Shown here: in pieces, positions 23,035 through 31,018 of the stretch
Position numbering within the stretch: the stretch's first letter is position 1
How the letters are laid out: the number at the start of each line of letters is the position of its first letter
Source: JAQIBY01 sp034658655
GTDB lineage: Bacteria; Bacteroidota; Bacteroidia; Bacteroidales; ML635J-15
Direction of reading: 5' to 3'
Length of the DNA: 31,018 nt
Assembly (NCBI GenBank): GCA_034658655.1
Contig: JAYEFQ010000149.1
Coordinates: forward strand, 1-31,018
Made by a program: the position numbers and the translations under genes
The notes under the pieces: model-generated
Seen by the model: the letters and a program-made list of their open reading frames with translations, nothing else
What the model was told of the DNA's origin: nothing
The model's database searches: none

Positions 23035-23933
23035 GAAAAATAAACACACATCACATTTTGCTAGGTCTAAGTGCAATATTACTGTTCTTTTTCACATCAT
23101 GCAACAATCAAAAAAGCGAAGCAGATGCCTATGGCAATTTTGAAACCGAGGATTATGTCATCGCATCAGAAGCACAAGGCAAATGTCTGTTTCTTGGCAT
23201 ACAAGAAGGTGACAAAGTACAAGCCGGGGAAATTATCGCACGCATTGACACCAGCAATTTAAGTTTGCAAATCAAGCAGCTATTGGCGCAAAAAGAAGCC
23301 ATCAAAACCAAATTCCCATCCATCACAGCACAAGTGGAGGTTCAGGAGACAAAATTGGAAAGTTTGAAAAAGGACAAAAGTCGCATCAGCAATATGTTGG
23401 AACAAAAAGCAGCGACACAAAAACAATTGGACGATATCATCACACAAATTCAGATCACAGAAAAGAGCATTGCACAAATTAAAACGCAAAATGCTTCCCT
23501 TTTTGCAGAGCTGAATGTCATTGATTCCAATATTGACATCATTCGCGATCATATTTCAAAAGCAACAATTACAGCGCCGGCAAATGCAACTGTCCTTGAT
23601 TTGTACATTCACGAGCACGAACTATTGGCGCCAGGAAAACCCATTGCAAAACTTGCTGACATGGAAAAAATGACACTCAAAGCTTGGATTTCCGGAGATC
23701 AACTTGCTGAAATTAAAATCGGTAAAATTATGGAAGTTCGTATTGACAAAAGAGACGGTGGATTTTACACCTACGAAGGAAACGTTTCACATATCGCCAG
23801 CAAAGCGGAATTTACACCGACAGTTATACAGACCAAAGATGAACGGATTGATTTAGTATATGCAATGGATATCAAAGTTAAAAACGATGGACGTATAAAA
23901 ATTGGAATGCCGGCTGAGGTGGTGATTAGGTGA
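23031..23933 (+). CDS. HlyD/YbhG-like periplasmic adaptor lipoprotein, 300 aa
   Basis: The membrane-fusion protein links the inner-membrane ABC exporter to TolC. A lipobox FFTSC places the lipidated Cys at C24. Barrel-sandwich halves flank a coiled coil: first half around 40-75 (GKCLFLGIQEGDKVQAGEII), coiled coil about 75-175 rich in Lys, Glu and Gln, second half around 180-205 (ATITAPANATVLDLYIHEHE). A beta-barrel domain follows (210-300) ending GMPAEVVIR. Domain order and size match YbhG. The start overlaps the tolC stop by 4 bp. A 354-bp non-coding stretch with dispersed repeats separates it from the ATPase genes, although the strand and function say they belong together. Confidence 0.88.
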   Translation: MRKINTHHILLGLSAILLFFFTSCNNQKSEADAYGNFETEDYVIASEAQGKCLFLGIQEGDKVQAGEIIARIDTSNLSLQIKQLLAQKEAIKTKFPSITAQVEVQETKLESLKKDKSRISNMLEQKAATQKQLDDIITQIQITEKSIAQIKTQNASLFAELNVIDSNIDIIRDHISKATITAPANATVLDLYIHEHELLAPGKPIAKLADMEKMTLKAWISGDQLAEIKIGKIMEVRIDKRDGGFYTYEGNVSHIASKAEFTPTVIQTKDERIDLVYAMDIKVKNDGRIKIGMPAEVVIR

Positions 23934-24287
23934 GATGGTTGGATCCGCCGGGGGGCGGACAAGGGTTTGAAGTTAGAGGTTTGAAGTTGGAAATTTGTTG
24001 TTTGTTTTGAGGCTACGACATGCGTCGGGATTGCTTCGTGTTGCATTTTTCAGTTCGCAAACTCCTGAAAAATGACACTCAGGGAAGTTGGAGGTTTCAC
24101 AATGTAGGTAACTGAGGGATTTGGAGGTGGCGGACGTCTCGAAGCACCGACAAATCTCGAAGGCACTGGAGAAAAAAAACTCATAAAATAAGATAAGAAA
24201 ACAGCCCTTTGAATTTATAGATAAAAACCGGACATCAGGCAAATTAATAGAAAAACGCCTTTTATCCAAACGAAGAAAATTGAGATA
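23934..24287. other. Repeat-bearing spacer inside the efflux operon
   Basis: No gene is supported. From 23939 it holds a GATCCGCCGGGGGGC block and the phrase ACAAGGGTTTGA, then the 75-bp dispersed repeat (24016-24090), then AT-rich sequence up to the ATPase start. Operon genes elsewhere are spaced -8 to +4 bp, so this spacer is anomalous. No promoter or terminator is clear in it. Confidence 0.7.
24016..24090. repeat. Dispersed 75-bp repeat, copy 2
   Basis: It is 71/75 identical to 14846-14920, same orientation. Here the GATCCGCCGGG block precedes the 75-bp block, whereas at 14.9 kb it follows it, so the two blocks behave as separate modules. Confidence 0.9.
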
Positions 24288-25217
24288 ATGTCAGAAATTC
24301 GAATTGAAAATATCAGTAAAAATTACGGTAAAGTGCAAGCCCTAAAAAATGTTTCCTTCCGTGTGAAATCAGGGGAGCTTTTTGGACTAATTGGTCCTGA
24401 TGGTGCAGGAAAAAGCAGCCTGATTCGAATGATAACAAGTTTGCTACTCCCCGACAGCGGCAGCATTCACCTGGGAAAATATAATGTGGTAAACGATTAC
24501 AAACTCATACGTCGGCTTATTGGTTATATGCCGGGAAAATTTTCACTTTATCAGGATTTAACAGTCAAGGAAAATCTGGAATTTTTTGCCACCGTATTTA
24601 GTAGCAGTATTGAAGAAAACTATGATTTAATCAAAGACATTTACCATCAGATTGAGCCTTTCAAAAACCGACGGGCTGGCAATCTTAGTGGCGGAATGAA
24701 ACAAAAACTTGCCCTTTCGTGTGCGCTAATTCACAAACCGGAATTTTTAATTCTTGACGAGCCAACAACCGGTGTTGATGCCGTTTCTAGAGTTGAATTC
24801 TGGAATATGCTCGACCGCCTAAAAAGCAAAGGCATTACCATATTGGCATCTACACCTTACATGGATGAAGCCAATCGTTGCGATCGCATTGCGCTCATGC
24901 AAAAAGGCGAAATTCTCGGCACTGACAAACCATCAGAAATCAGTGGAATGATTCAGCATGACATGTTTGCTGTCAGTGCAGATGATATGTACAAACTCAA
25001 AACATATCTCAGCCAATGCAGGGATGTTGATGAAGTCAATCTCTTTGGGCAGGAAATTCATATCGCATTAAATGCCGAATCTAAAGAAAGCACAATGCGC
25101 AAAAAATTGAAAGCACAAAATTTCGAGAATCTGGAATTTCGTCAAATTGAAGCCGAAATTGAGGATGTTTTCATTTATCTCATGACCAAGCAAGCAAAGG
25201 AGGGACAAAATGACTGA
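24288..25217 (+). CDS. ABC exporter ATP-binding protein, YbhF N-half-like, 309 aa
   Basis: It powers drug-type export with the second ATPase and the two permeases. Walker A GPDGAGKSS (36-44), the Q-loop region GYMPGKFSLYQD (79-90), signature LSGGMKQK (133-140) and Walker B LILDEP (154-159) are all present. The H-loop reads ASTPYMDEA (187-195), with Pro/Ser/Thr where His is expected, as in the first half of YbhF to my recollection. A C-terminal extension (about 215-309) is also typical of ABC-2 drug exporters. In E. coli both ATPases are one fused protein; here they are split, and the next start overlaps this stop by 8 bp. The repeat-bearing spacer lies upstream. Confidence 0.92.
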   Translation: MSEIRIENISKNYGKVQALKNVSFRVKSGELFGLIGPDGAGKSSLIRMITSLLLPDSGSIHLGKYNVVNDYKLIRRLIGYMPGKFSLYQDLTVKENLEFFATVFSSSIEENYDLIKDIYHQIEPFKNRRAGNLSGGMKQKLALSCALIHKPEFLILDEPTTGVDAVSRVEFWNMLDRLKSKGITILASTPYMDEANRCDRIALMQKGEILGTDKPSEISGMIQHDMFAVSADDMYKLKTYLSQCRDVDEVNLFGQEIHIALNAESKESTMRKKLKAQNFENLEFRQIEAEIEDVFIYLMTKQAKEGQND

Positions 25218-25962
25218 AGATAAAATCATCATTGTAAAAGATATGGTTAAGAAGTTTGGTGATTTTGTTGCCAACGACCATCTGAATTTTGATGTACATC
25301 GAGGGGAGATATTTGGCTTTCTCGGAGCAAATGGAGCAGGAAAAACCACCGCCATGAAAATCCTCACCGGACTCTTAAAACCAAGTTCAGGAGAAATTAT
25401 AGTTGCCGGTTTTGATGTGTATAAATCAGGAGACAGCATCAAACGGAACATTGGCTATATGAGTCAGAAGTTTTCACTTTATGAGGATCTCAGCATTGCA
25501 GAAAACATTCGTCTTTACGGCGGAATTTATGGCTTATCCCGTAAGGAAATTAAAAAGCGGAGTGCCAAATTGCTCGCTCAACTCGGCATAGAAGACATGG
25601 CAAACAAACTAGTGGGTTCACTGCCATTGGGATGGAAACAAAAGATTGCTTTTTCTGTTGCCATCGTGCACAATCCGGCTATTGTTTTTCTGGATGAACC
25701 AACCAGCGGTGTAGATCCCATCACACGACGACAATTTTGGGACTTAATTTACGATGCTGCTCAACGAGGAATCACGGTATTTGTGACAACCCACTATATG
25801 GATGAAGCAGAATATTGCGACCGGGTGGCAATTCTTGTCGATGGAAAAATGATTGCACTTGATAGTCCTCAACAAATGAAAAAAACATATAAAAAACAGA
25901 ATATGAATGATGTGTTTGTTGAATTAGCAAGAGGAAAGCGGTTTTTTGATAAAAACAAATAA
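25210..25962 (+). CDS. ABC exporter ATP-binding protein, YbhF C-half-like, 250 aa
   Basis: This is the second ATPase of the exporter. Walker A GANGAGKT (39-46), Q-loop region GYMSQKFSLYEDL (82-94), Walker B IVFLDEP (158-164) and the H-loop His H195 in TTHYMDEAE are normal. The signature is degenerate: SLPLGWKQK (137-145) in place of LSGGxxQ. This complements the partner ATPase, which has a good signature but no H-loop His. It overlaps the upstream gene by 8 bp and the permease starts 1 bp after its stop, so expression should be tightly coupled. It lacks the long C-terminal extension seen in the first ATPase. Confidence 0.92.
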   Translation: MTEDKIIIVKDMVKKFGDFVANDHLNFDVHRGEIFGFLGANGAGKTTAMKILTGLLKPSSGEIIVAGFDVYKSGDSIKRNIGYMSQKFSLYEDLSIAENIRLYGGIYGLSRKEIKKRSAKLLAQLGIEDMANKLVGSLPLGWKQKIAFSVAIVHNPAIVFLDEPTSGVDPITRRQFWDLIYDAAQRGITVFVTTHYMDEAEYCDRVAILVDGKMIALDSPQQMKKTYKKQNMNDVFVELARGKRFFDKNK

Positions 25963-25963
25963 T

Positions 25964-27070
25964 ATGAAACGATTTATTGCATTATTAAAAAAAGAGTTTT
26001 ATCATATTTTCCGAGACGTTCGGACAATCATGATACTTTTTGGCATGCCCATCGTTCAGATATTGATATTCGGCTATGTCATTAAAAATGAAGTTTCTGA
26101 AGTGGATGTCGCCATTTTAGACCATTCCAAAAATGAAACCACCATAGCTCTGAAAAATAAGTTGGAAGCTTCCGGCTATTTCAACATTCTGTATGAACTG
26201 CAATCGCAAAAGGAAATTCACGAACGCTTTAAAGAAGGAAAAATTAAGGAAGTAATTATCTTCCCCAAAAACTTTTCTACCGATTTGAAACAAGGAGAAT
26301 CGCCTTCTATACAACTTATTTTAGACGCCACCGACCCAAATTACGCTCAAATTGTTGGACAATACACAGAAGCCATTTGTTTAGATTTCGGATTACAAGA
26401 ATCACAAATTAGCCAGCAATCATCCGGAATTTCCATTCAAAATCGCATGTTTTTTAATGAAAAAATGGAATCGAGTTACCTGTTTGTTCCCGGAACCATG
26501 GCATTTATTCTTATGCTACTTTCTGCTTTGATGTCCTCTGTATCCATTGCAAAGGAAAAGGAATTTGGCAGCATGGAAATTCTGTTGGTTTCCCCGCTAA
26601 AACCCATACAAGTTGTACTCGGAAAGGTGATGCCATACGTTTTATTGGCTTTTGCCAATGCAGTGTCAGTGATTTTAGTCGGCAAACTCGTCTTTGGTGT
26701 TCCCATTGAAGGCAGTTTACTTTTACTCATGCTTGCATCTGTGATTTTTGTCATCACGGCTTTGGCACTAGGTATTATGATATCAACTGTCAGCAGCAAT
26801 CAACTTACTGCCATAATGATGTCCATGTTCATTTTGATGCTGCCAACCATGTTGCTCTCAGGATTTATTTTCCCGGTAGAAAATATGCCAATTTTCCTAC
26901 AATGGCTAAGTACAATCATTCCGGCACGTTGGTATCTTGAGATTATAAAAATCATCATGTTAAAAGGTGGTGGCATGGCTTTCATTTGGCAACAGCTGTT
27001 GATATTAATTGGGATGTTTGTTCTGTTTATCGGCATCAGCGTTAAAAATTACAAAATCAGACTGGAGTAA
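25964..27070 (+). CDS. ABC-2 type permease, YbhS/YbhR-like, 368 aa
   Basis: It is an inner-membrane subunit of the exporter. One transmembrane helix is at about 21-40 (MILFGMPIVQILIFGYVI). A large extracytoplasmic domain follows (about 41-172), then five or so helices from 173 to the end. The ABC-2 coupling motif EKEFGSMEILLVSPL (198-212) follows the second helix, and FIFPVENMP (301-309) is a typical loop. I start at ATG 25964, 1 bp after the ATPase stop; an earlier ATG at 25946 lies inside the ATPase gene. It pairs with the next permease as the E. coli YbhS/YbhR heterodimer does. Confidence 0.92.
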   Translation: MKRFIALLKKEFYHIFRDVRTIMILFGMPIVQILIFGYVIKNEVSEVDVAILDHSKNETTIALKNKLEASGYFNILYELQSQKEIHERFKEGKIKEVIIFPKNFSTDLKQGESPSIQLILDATDPNYAQIVGQYTEAICLDFGLQESQISQQSSGISIQNRMFFNEKMESSYLFVPGTMAFILMLLSALMSSVSIAKEKEFGSMEILLVSPLKPIQVVLGKVMPYVLLAFANAVSVILVGKLVFGVPIEGSLLLLMLASVIFVITALALGIMISTVSSNQLTAIMMSMFILMLPTMLLSGFIFPVENMPIFLQWLSTIIPARWYLEIIKIIMLKGGGMAFIWQQLLILIGMFVLFIGISVKNYKIRLE

Positions 27071-27072
27071 TT

Positions 27073-28185
27073 ATGAAAACTATACCATTCCTTTTAGAAA
27101 AAGAATTTCGACAGATCTTTCGTAACCGAATAATGCTTCCATTCATCTTTTTACTTCCGCTTTTGCAGACAATAATATTGGTTTATGCAGCCAGTTTTGA
27201 CATGAAAGAAATTCGCTTGCTAATCATCGACCAGGATCAAACAACGGAAAGCCGAAATCTGCAACAGAAATTTATTGCCTCTCCTTTCTTTATCACAGAA
27301 ATTAGACAAGAAGGCAGTAAAGCTGAGGATGTGCTAATTTCCGGAGAAAAACACGCCATACTGTACATCCCAAAAGATTTTGAAAAAAATCAGAAACAAC
27401 AGGAAAGTACTGAACTCCAGCTACTTATTGATGCAGTAAATCAACAAGCTGCAGGACTAATTAATGCCTATACAAACAGCATTTTAAGAGATTACTCAGG
27501 CAATTTAATGCTCAATCAGGGATTAATTTCTGAGGAAAAACTCAGTCCGATTAATGTGCAAAAACGATATTGGTACAATTCCTCATTAAATTACAAACAC
27601 TTTATGTTGCCGGGAATTTTGGTGATTCTTGTTACCATTATCGGCACCTTTCTTACGGCGCTAAACATCGTGAGAGAACGGGAAATTGGAACCATGGAAC
27701 AAATTAATGTAACACCTATTAAAAAATGGCAATTTATGATCGGGAAACTTACTCCATTCCTTTTTATTGCGCTATTTGATCTTAGTCTCGGACTTTTAGT
27801 CGGAGTGCTTTTATTTCAATTACCCATTGTCGGATCATTAGTTACATTATTTGTGTTTTCCTTAGTTTACTTAATTGCAGCGGTTGCCATGGGATTACTC
27901 ATTGCTAACGAAGCAAAAACACAACAACAAGTGATGTTTACCGTGTTTTTCTTCTTCGTTTTATTTGTATTAATGAGTGGAATTTTCACTCCGGTTGAAA
28001 GCATGCCACAGTGGGGACAAACACTAAATCACCTGAATCCGTTTTATTATTTTATGCGTGCTATCCGTATGATTCTTCTAAAAGGTTCTGACCTTAGCGA
28101 TGTTGTCCCTGAGTTGATATCGCTCGGCATATTAGGAACAGCCATGTTCAGTATTGCTGTTTTTAGATATCGAAAATTGAGTTAA
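27073..28185 (+). CDS. ABC-2 type permease, second subunit, 370 aa
   Basis: This is the partner of the preceding permease with the same architecture: helix at about 22-40 (LPFIFLLPLLQTIILVYA), extracytoplasmic domain to about 175, then a C-terminal membrane bundle. The coupling motif EREIGTMEQINVTPI lies near 203-217 and the loop GIFTPVESMPQW near 300. It starts 2 bp after the previous stop and ends the seven-gene operon. Its stop overlaps by 4 bp the stop of the convergent SGNH gene, so no intergenic terminator exists and transcripts from both sides must overlap. Confidence 0.92.
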   Translation: MKTIPFLLEKEFRQIFRNRIMLPFIFLLPLLQTIILVYAASFDMKEIRLLIIDQDQTTESRNLQQKFIASPFFITEIRQEGSKAEDVLISGEKHAILYIPKDFEKNQKQQESTELQLLIDAVNQQAAGLINAYTNSILRDYSGNLMLNQGLISEEKLSPINVQKRYWYNSSLNYKHFMLPGILVILVTIIGTFLTALNIVREREIGTMEQINVTPIKKWQFMIGKLTPFLFIALFDLSLGLLVGVLLFQLPIVGSLVTLFVFSLVYLIAAVAMGLLIANEAKTQQQVMFTVFFFFVLFVLMSGIFTPVESMPQWGQTLNHLNPFYYFMRAIRMILLKGSDLSDVVPELISLGILGTAMFSIAVFRYRKLS

Positions 28186-29423
28186 TTCAGCAGGATTTTT
28201 GTTGTACCACATGAATGCTTAACAAAAAGCAATCCTGAATACACAGATAAATTCATTTCATATTGTCGTATCTTCTTGGTATCCAACAAACGACCTTGGC
28301 TATCATAAATCCAAACTCTTTCACCCAGCATGCTCTGCGGAAAATGCAAAGATTCACCATTCATAATTACATTTTCTTCCAAATCGAACAAAACATCAGA
28401 TTGAAAAATATCTGTATGCACAGATTGACAATAGATATCAGACTCACAATCTTTCCATGCTGTCAAACAAACGGTGTATTCTCCTTCTTCAAGAAATACA
28501 TGCTGCGTCTCAGTGTATTCTGTTTGATAAAGTATATCAGATCCATCACCAAAATCCCATGCAAACCATTCTGCATTTTCCGATTCATTCATAAACCAAC
28601 CAATTGTATTTTTCCCAACCGGAAAATCTGGAATAAAAAATGCGCTCACATGCGTCGTGTCAATCATCCAAACATCCAAGCTATCTAAGATAATATTGGC
28701 AGCATATTCCTGCATGTGTAATGCATCGGCAGTAGAAATCCCATCAGGAATATATCCACCCACAGGTGAATTATGAAACATTGCAGTATAAAACACATTG
28801 CTTGCAAGAAAAGTCCCTGCCAAGGAAGGATGTGACTCATCCGACGAATACAAATCAATATCAGGATAATCTTCTCTTATGGCTTTCCAAACCATACCAA
28901 CCGGAGCCGCAGACCCTTCATTATCCACTGCCATTTTTAGATAGGATTTTCTCAACTCCAATTGCATGCCCTCATAAGTACAAAGCGGCTCATAATATTC
29001 ACAATTGTTTTGATCTCCGTTTTCACGACCCCATGTCATAAAAAACATCGGAATGGTGCATGAATCATTTGCAAAAATACTATCACACAAAATCTCTGCA
29101 AAGGGATAAACCATTGTTTCAACCTCTGATTGTGGGAAAGATGGCATTTGTGATTGTTCTTGCAAAACCACATAATCCCATGTCTGAGATGCAATTTTCG
29201 ATAAGCTAGTTGCATTTTCGGAGTGATCATTCAAAGTTGCTCCGCCCATTAAATTATCATCAAAAACTAAAGTATCTTCCAGAGAGCTGGCAATTTCAGA
29301 AAGCATATCAGGAATCCCCCCATTAGAATATGTGTAAGAATTTCCGAGAAACAATGCGGTTTTTGTTTGTGCCAATAAACCCAAAGGCAAAAGTGTCAAA
29401 AGTAAGATGGTAATTTTTTTCAT
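28182..29423 (-). CDS. Secreted SGNH-hydrolase-like protein with PKD domain, 413 aa
   Basis: A signal peptide (1-19, ending GLLAQ) is followed by an SGNH-like domain (about 20-250). The nucleophile block is FLGNSYT with S29, the oxyanion Gly block is LMGGATL (59-64), and the C-terminal block SSDESHPS gives D195 and H198. The layout resembles DUF4886-type proteins. A PKD domain follows (about 270-335: WFAWDFGDGS and EEGEYTVCLTAW). The last 70 residues resemble a T9SS tail in form (VWIYDSQGRLLD, YSGLLFVKH, TTKILLN), but the usual YPNP start is absent. The substrate is unknown; such enzymes often deacylate glycans or lipids. A -7 box lies just upstream. Confidence 0.78.
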   Translation of the reverse strand: MKKITILLLTLLPLGLLAQTKTALFLGNSYTYSNGGIPDMLSEIASSLEDTLVFDDNLMGGATLNDHSENATSLSKIASQTWDYVVLQEQSQMPSFPQSEVETMVYPFAEILCDSIFANDSCTIPMFFMTWGRENGDQNNCEYYEPLCTYEGMQLELRKSYLKMAVDNEGSAAPVGMVWKAIREDYPDIDLYSSDESHPSLAGTFLASNVFYTAMFHNSPVGGYIPDGISTADALHMQEYAANIILDSLDVWMIDTTHVSAFFIPDFPVGKNTIGWFMNESENAEWFAWDFGDGSDILYQTEYTETQHVFLEEGEYTVCLTAWKDCESDIYCQSVHTDIFQSDVLFDLEENVIMNGESLHFPQSMLGERVWIYDSQGRLLDTKKIRQYEMNLSVYSGLLFVKHSCGTTKILLN

Positions 29424-29442
29424 AAATACAATCTTTTATTTA

Positions 29443-29450
29443 CAAATATA
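29443..29450 (-). promoter_or_regulatory. -7 box for the SGNH/PKD gene
   Basis: On the minus strand it reads TATATTTG, a perfect TAnnTTTG. The nearest upstream TTG is 23 bp away, longer than usual. The predicted leader is about 13 nt. Confidence 0.4.
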
Positions 29451-29584
29451 CATATTTTACACATAAATACTGTCAATACATACATTCTTTTACAGTAATA
29501 ACTGAGTTACCCTTACATTTTTTTCAACTAATAATTGTCATCATACCACATTTTTTACAGGGAATAATGGATCGGTGACTTCCT

Positions 29585-30891
29585 TTAGTCTGCAATAAGC
29601 GCCATGATTTGATCTACAGAGATATCAGCGATTAGATTATTGTTTTCAATCATTTTTTCGAAAAGTTCAGTTTTCTCATTTTGGAGGGCTATAATTTTTT
29701 CTTCTATGCTGTTTTTGGTTATGAATTTATACACAAAGACATTTTTCGTTTGCCCTATTCGATGAGCGCGGTCAAAGGCTTGATTTTCGGCTGCCGGGTT
29801 CCACCATGGATCAAGCATAAATACATATTCGGCAGCGGTAAGATTAAGTCCTGTCCCACCTGCTTTTAATGAGAGTAAAAACACATGATAATTTGGATTA
29901 GTTTGAAAAGTTTCGGTTTGAAATTGCCTATCCTTAGTGCTTCCGTCTAAATAACAATACTTAATATCATTGGCATCTAAAAAGGTTTTGTACAGTTTTA
30001 GATGCTCCACGAATCTGCTATATATCAACACCTTAGATTTCTTTGCGACAATTTTATTAATTTTCAAACAAACAGAATTATACTTGCCAGAATCACTATT
30101 ATAATCAGAATCAACTAAAACCGGATGATTTGCAGCTTGCCGGAGTTTCATTAGCCCCTTTAATAAAACAATCGGATTTAGTTTTCCGTGTGTCCCAATA
30201 TCTTCGACAAATAAATCACGATATCTATTTCGCAGTTCCCGATAAAATGAATGCTGGTCGGTTGGCATATCAGCAGATTCAATTAATGTCGTTTTTTCAG
30301 GTAAATCTTTTAATACCTCATTTTTTTTACGCCGCAGCAAAAATGGAGAACTAATTTATGGTACAGATCTAGATTGTCCTTCTGTTTAAACGATTTCAAA
30401 AAATGATTATGACCACCTAATATCCCATTATTTAGGAAATTTATTTGAGACCACAAATCCGAGATCGAATTTTCAATTGGTGTACCGCTCAAACATAAAT
30501 AATGATTCGCAGACAAGTCATAAGAAGTTTTTGCAGTATCAGATTTTGGATTCTTAATATATTGAGATTCATCTAAAATGCAGTAATCAAATAAAAGCTC
30601 GGTAAAAATATGTTTGTCGCGTCGTAGAATTGCATAAGTTGTTAAAATGACATTATATCCATTAAAAGTAATAGCTGATTCTGCCCTATTAAGTCCTGTA
30701 TGATTTAAAACACGAATATCGGTGCAGAATTTATTAATTTCACTTATCCAGTTATGAATTAAACTGGTAGGCACAACGATAAGAATTTGTCCTCTATCCT
30801 CGTTTACAAGCCATTGCATTAAAGCTAAAGTCTGAATTGTTTTTCCAAGTCCCATGTCGTCAGCAAGACAAACACCAAGATTAATTTCATC
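29585..30891 (-). pseudogene. SNF2-family helicase, frameshifted and interrupted by an insertion sequence
   Basis: The catalytic core of a Swi2/Snf2 ATPase is spread over two frames. The upstream frame holds motif I DDMGLGKT, motif Ia ILIVVPTSLIHNW, motif II DESQ and motif III LSGTPIEN. The downstream frame holds the RRKKNEVLKDLP segment, motif IV VLIYSRFVEHL, motif V LKAGGTGLNLTAAEYV and motif VI QAFDRAHRIGQ. One T is missing near 30347-30352: KLVSPFLLRRKK would be restored by adding it to the GTTCTCC stretch (minus strand). This is in a short homopolymer, so a sequencing error is possible. Upstream of motif I only about seven residues remain before the insertion sequence begins, so the N-terminal part is detached. 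Even with the frameshift repaired, the gene is broken. Confidence 0.82.
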
Positions 30892-31018
30892 GGTTCTACT
30901 ACCATTTTAATGGGTAAAGATTTAACCCCCCGTGAAAAAATAGGATAGCACTTCTAAAGTTTTGAAATTTTCTGTAACCTCTGGCAGTTATTTTTATTTC
31001 TTGGATTTTACCATTAAA
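30892..31018 (-). mobile_element. End of an insertion sequence, probably ISL3 family (partial)
   Basis: The element enters from the right edge and ends at about 30892. Its outer end on the plus strand reads GGTTCTACTACCATTTTAAT, resembling ISL3-type terminal repeats that begin GGCTCTTC and contain CATTTTT. The transposase stop lies inside this end, also as in ISL3. It interrupts the SNF2 gene; the expected 8-bp target copy would be 30884-30891 (ATTTCATC). Confidence 0.6.
30899..31018 (-). CDS. Transposase, C-terminal 39 residues (partial)
   Basis: The minus-strand frame runs in from the right edge and stops at TAG (complement of 30899-30901). The visible end contains NGKIQEIKITARGYRKFQNF and then LNLYPLKW. 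The pattern N-x-K-I-Q...ARGYRxFxNFRxAILF is that of the C terminus of DDE transposases of the ISL3 group, after the catalytic Glu. The catalytic residues and most of the protein lie outside the window. Family assignment is by recalled pattern only. Confidence 0.65.
   Translation of the reverse strand, partial: FNGKIQEIKITARGYRKFQNFRSAILFFHGGLNLYPLKW

Noticed and set aside
29675..30354. Plus-strand frames of 62 and 74 aa over the helicase
   Set aside because: They are antisense shadows of the SNF2 motifs and have no independent support.

Overview
The window looks like a piece of a low-GC Bacteroidota chromosome, probably a free-living or anaerobic member of Bacteroidia. The evidence is two TonB-dependent receptors with N-terminal carboxypeptidase-regulatory-like domains, secreted proteins with type IX secretion (T9SS) C-terminal tails, lipoproteins, promoters of the Bacteroidetes TTTG-N19/20-TAnnTTTG type, and tRNA genes with no encoded CCA. 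A class I hybrid-cluster protein (Hcp) and a sulfide:quinone-reductase-like flavoprotein point to low-oxygen, sulfidic or nitrosative conditions. It is a draft assembly: a 100-N gap lies at 11002-11101.

Layout. (1) 1-5150 is an accessory region. It opens with a CAT-anticodon tRNA (probably Ile2) and its terminator. Then come paired TGATATATCA repeats, a possible 36-aa ORF, an unknown protein, a hairpin-rich spacer, and three minus-strand genes: WYL regulator, DnaQ-like exonuclease and AAA+ ATPase. It ends in a frameshifted remnant of a T9SS-exported fibronectin-III protein. (2) 5150-10450 holds the SQR-like flavoprotein, then a TonB receptor-family gene paired with a jelly-roll lipoprotein. 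(3) 10450-11420 has a small inverted-repeat element, a broken 3' copy of tRNA-Asn with its terminator, the gap, the start of a GIY-YIG nuclease gene, and the intact tRNA-Asn. (4) 11420-16800 is mostly housekeeping: a PfkB kinase (adenosine-kinase type), a deoxynucleoside kinase, a secreted protein of unknown function, a Spy/CpxP-like protein and Hcp. (5) 17070-20930 is a receptor/T9SS-cargo operon. (6) 21060-28185 is a seven-gene TetR-TolC-HlyD-ABC-ABC-permease-permease efflux operon resembling E. coli cecR-ybhGFSR. It has a strong promoter and a well-formed dyad for autoregulation. (7) 28180-31018 has a secreted SGNH/PKD protein and a SNF2 helicase gene broken by a frameshift and by an insertion sequence (ISL3-like) that runs off the right edge.

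The best candidates for something undescribed are the tRNA-Asn/GIY-YIG arrangement around the gap and the WYL-exonuclease-AAA+ cluster beside tRNA-Ile2. The efflux operon is the best-understood unit. Its two ATPases carry complementary motif changes that predict one dead and one live ATP site, and a copy of a dispersed repeat sits in the middle of the operon.
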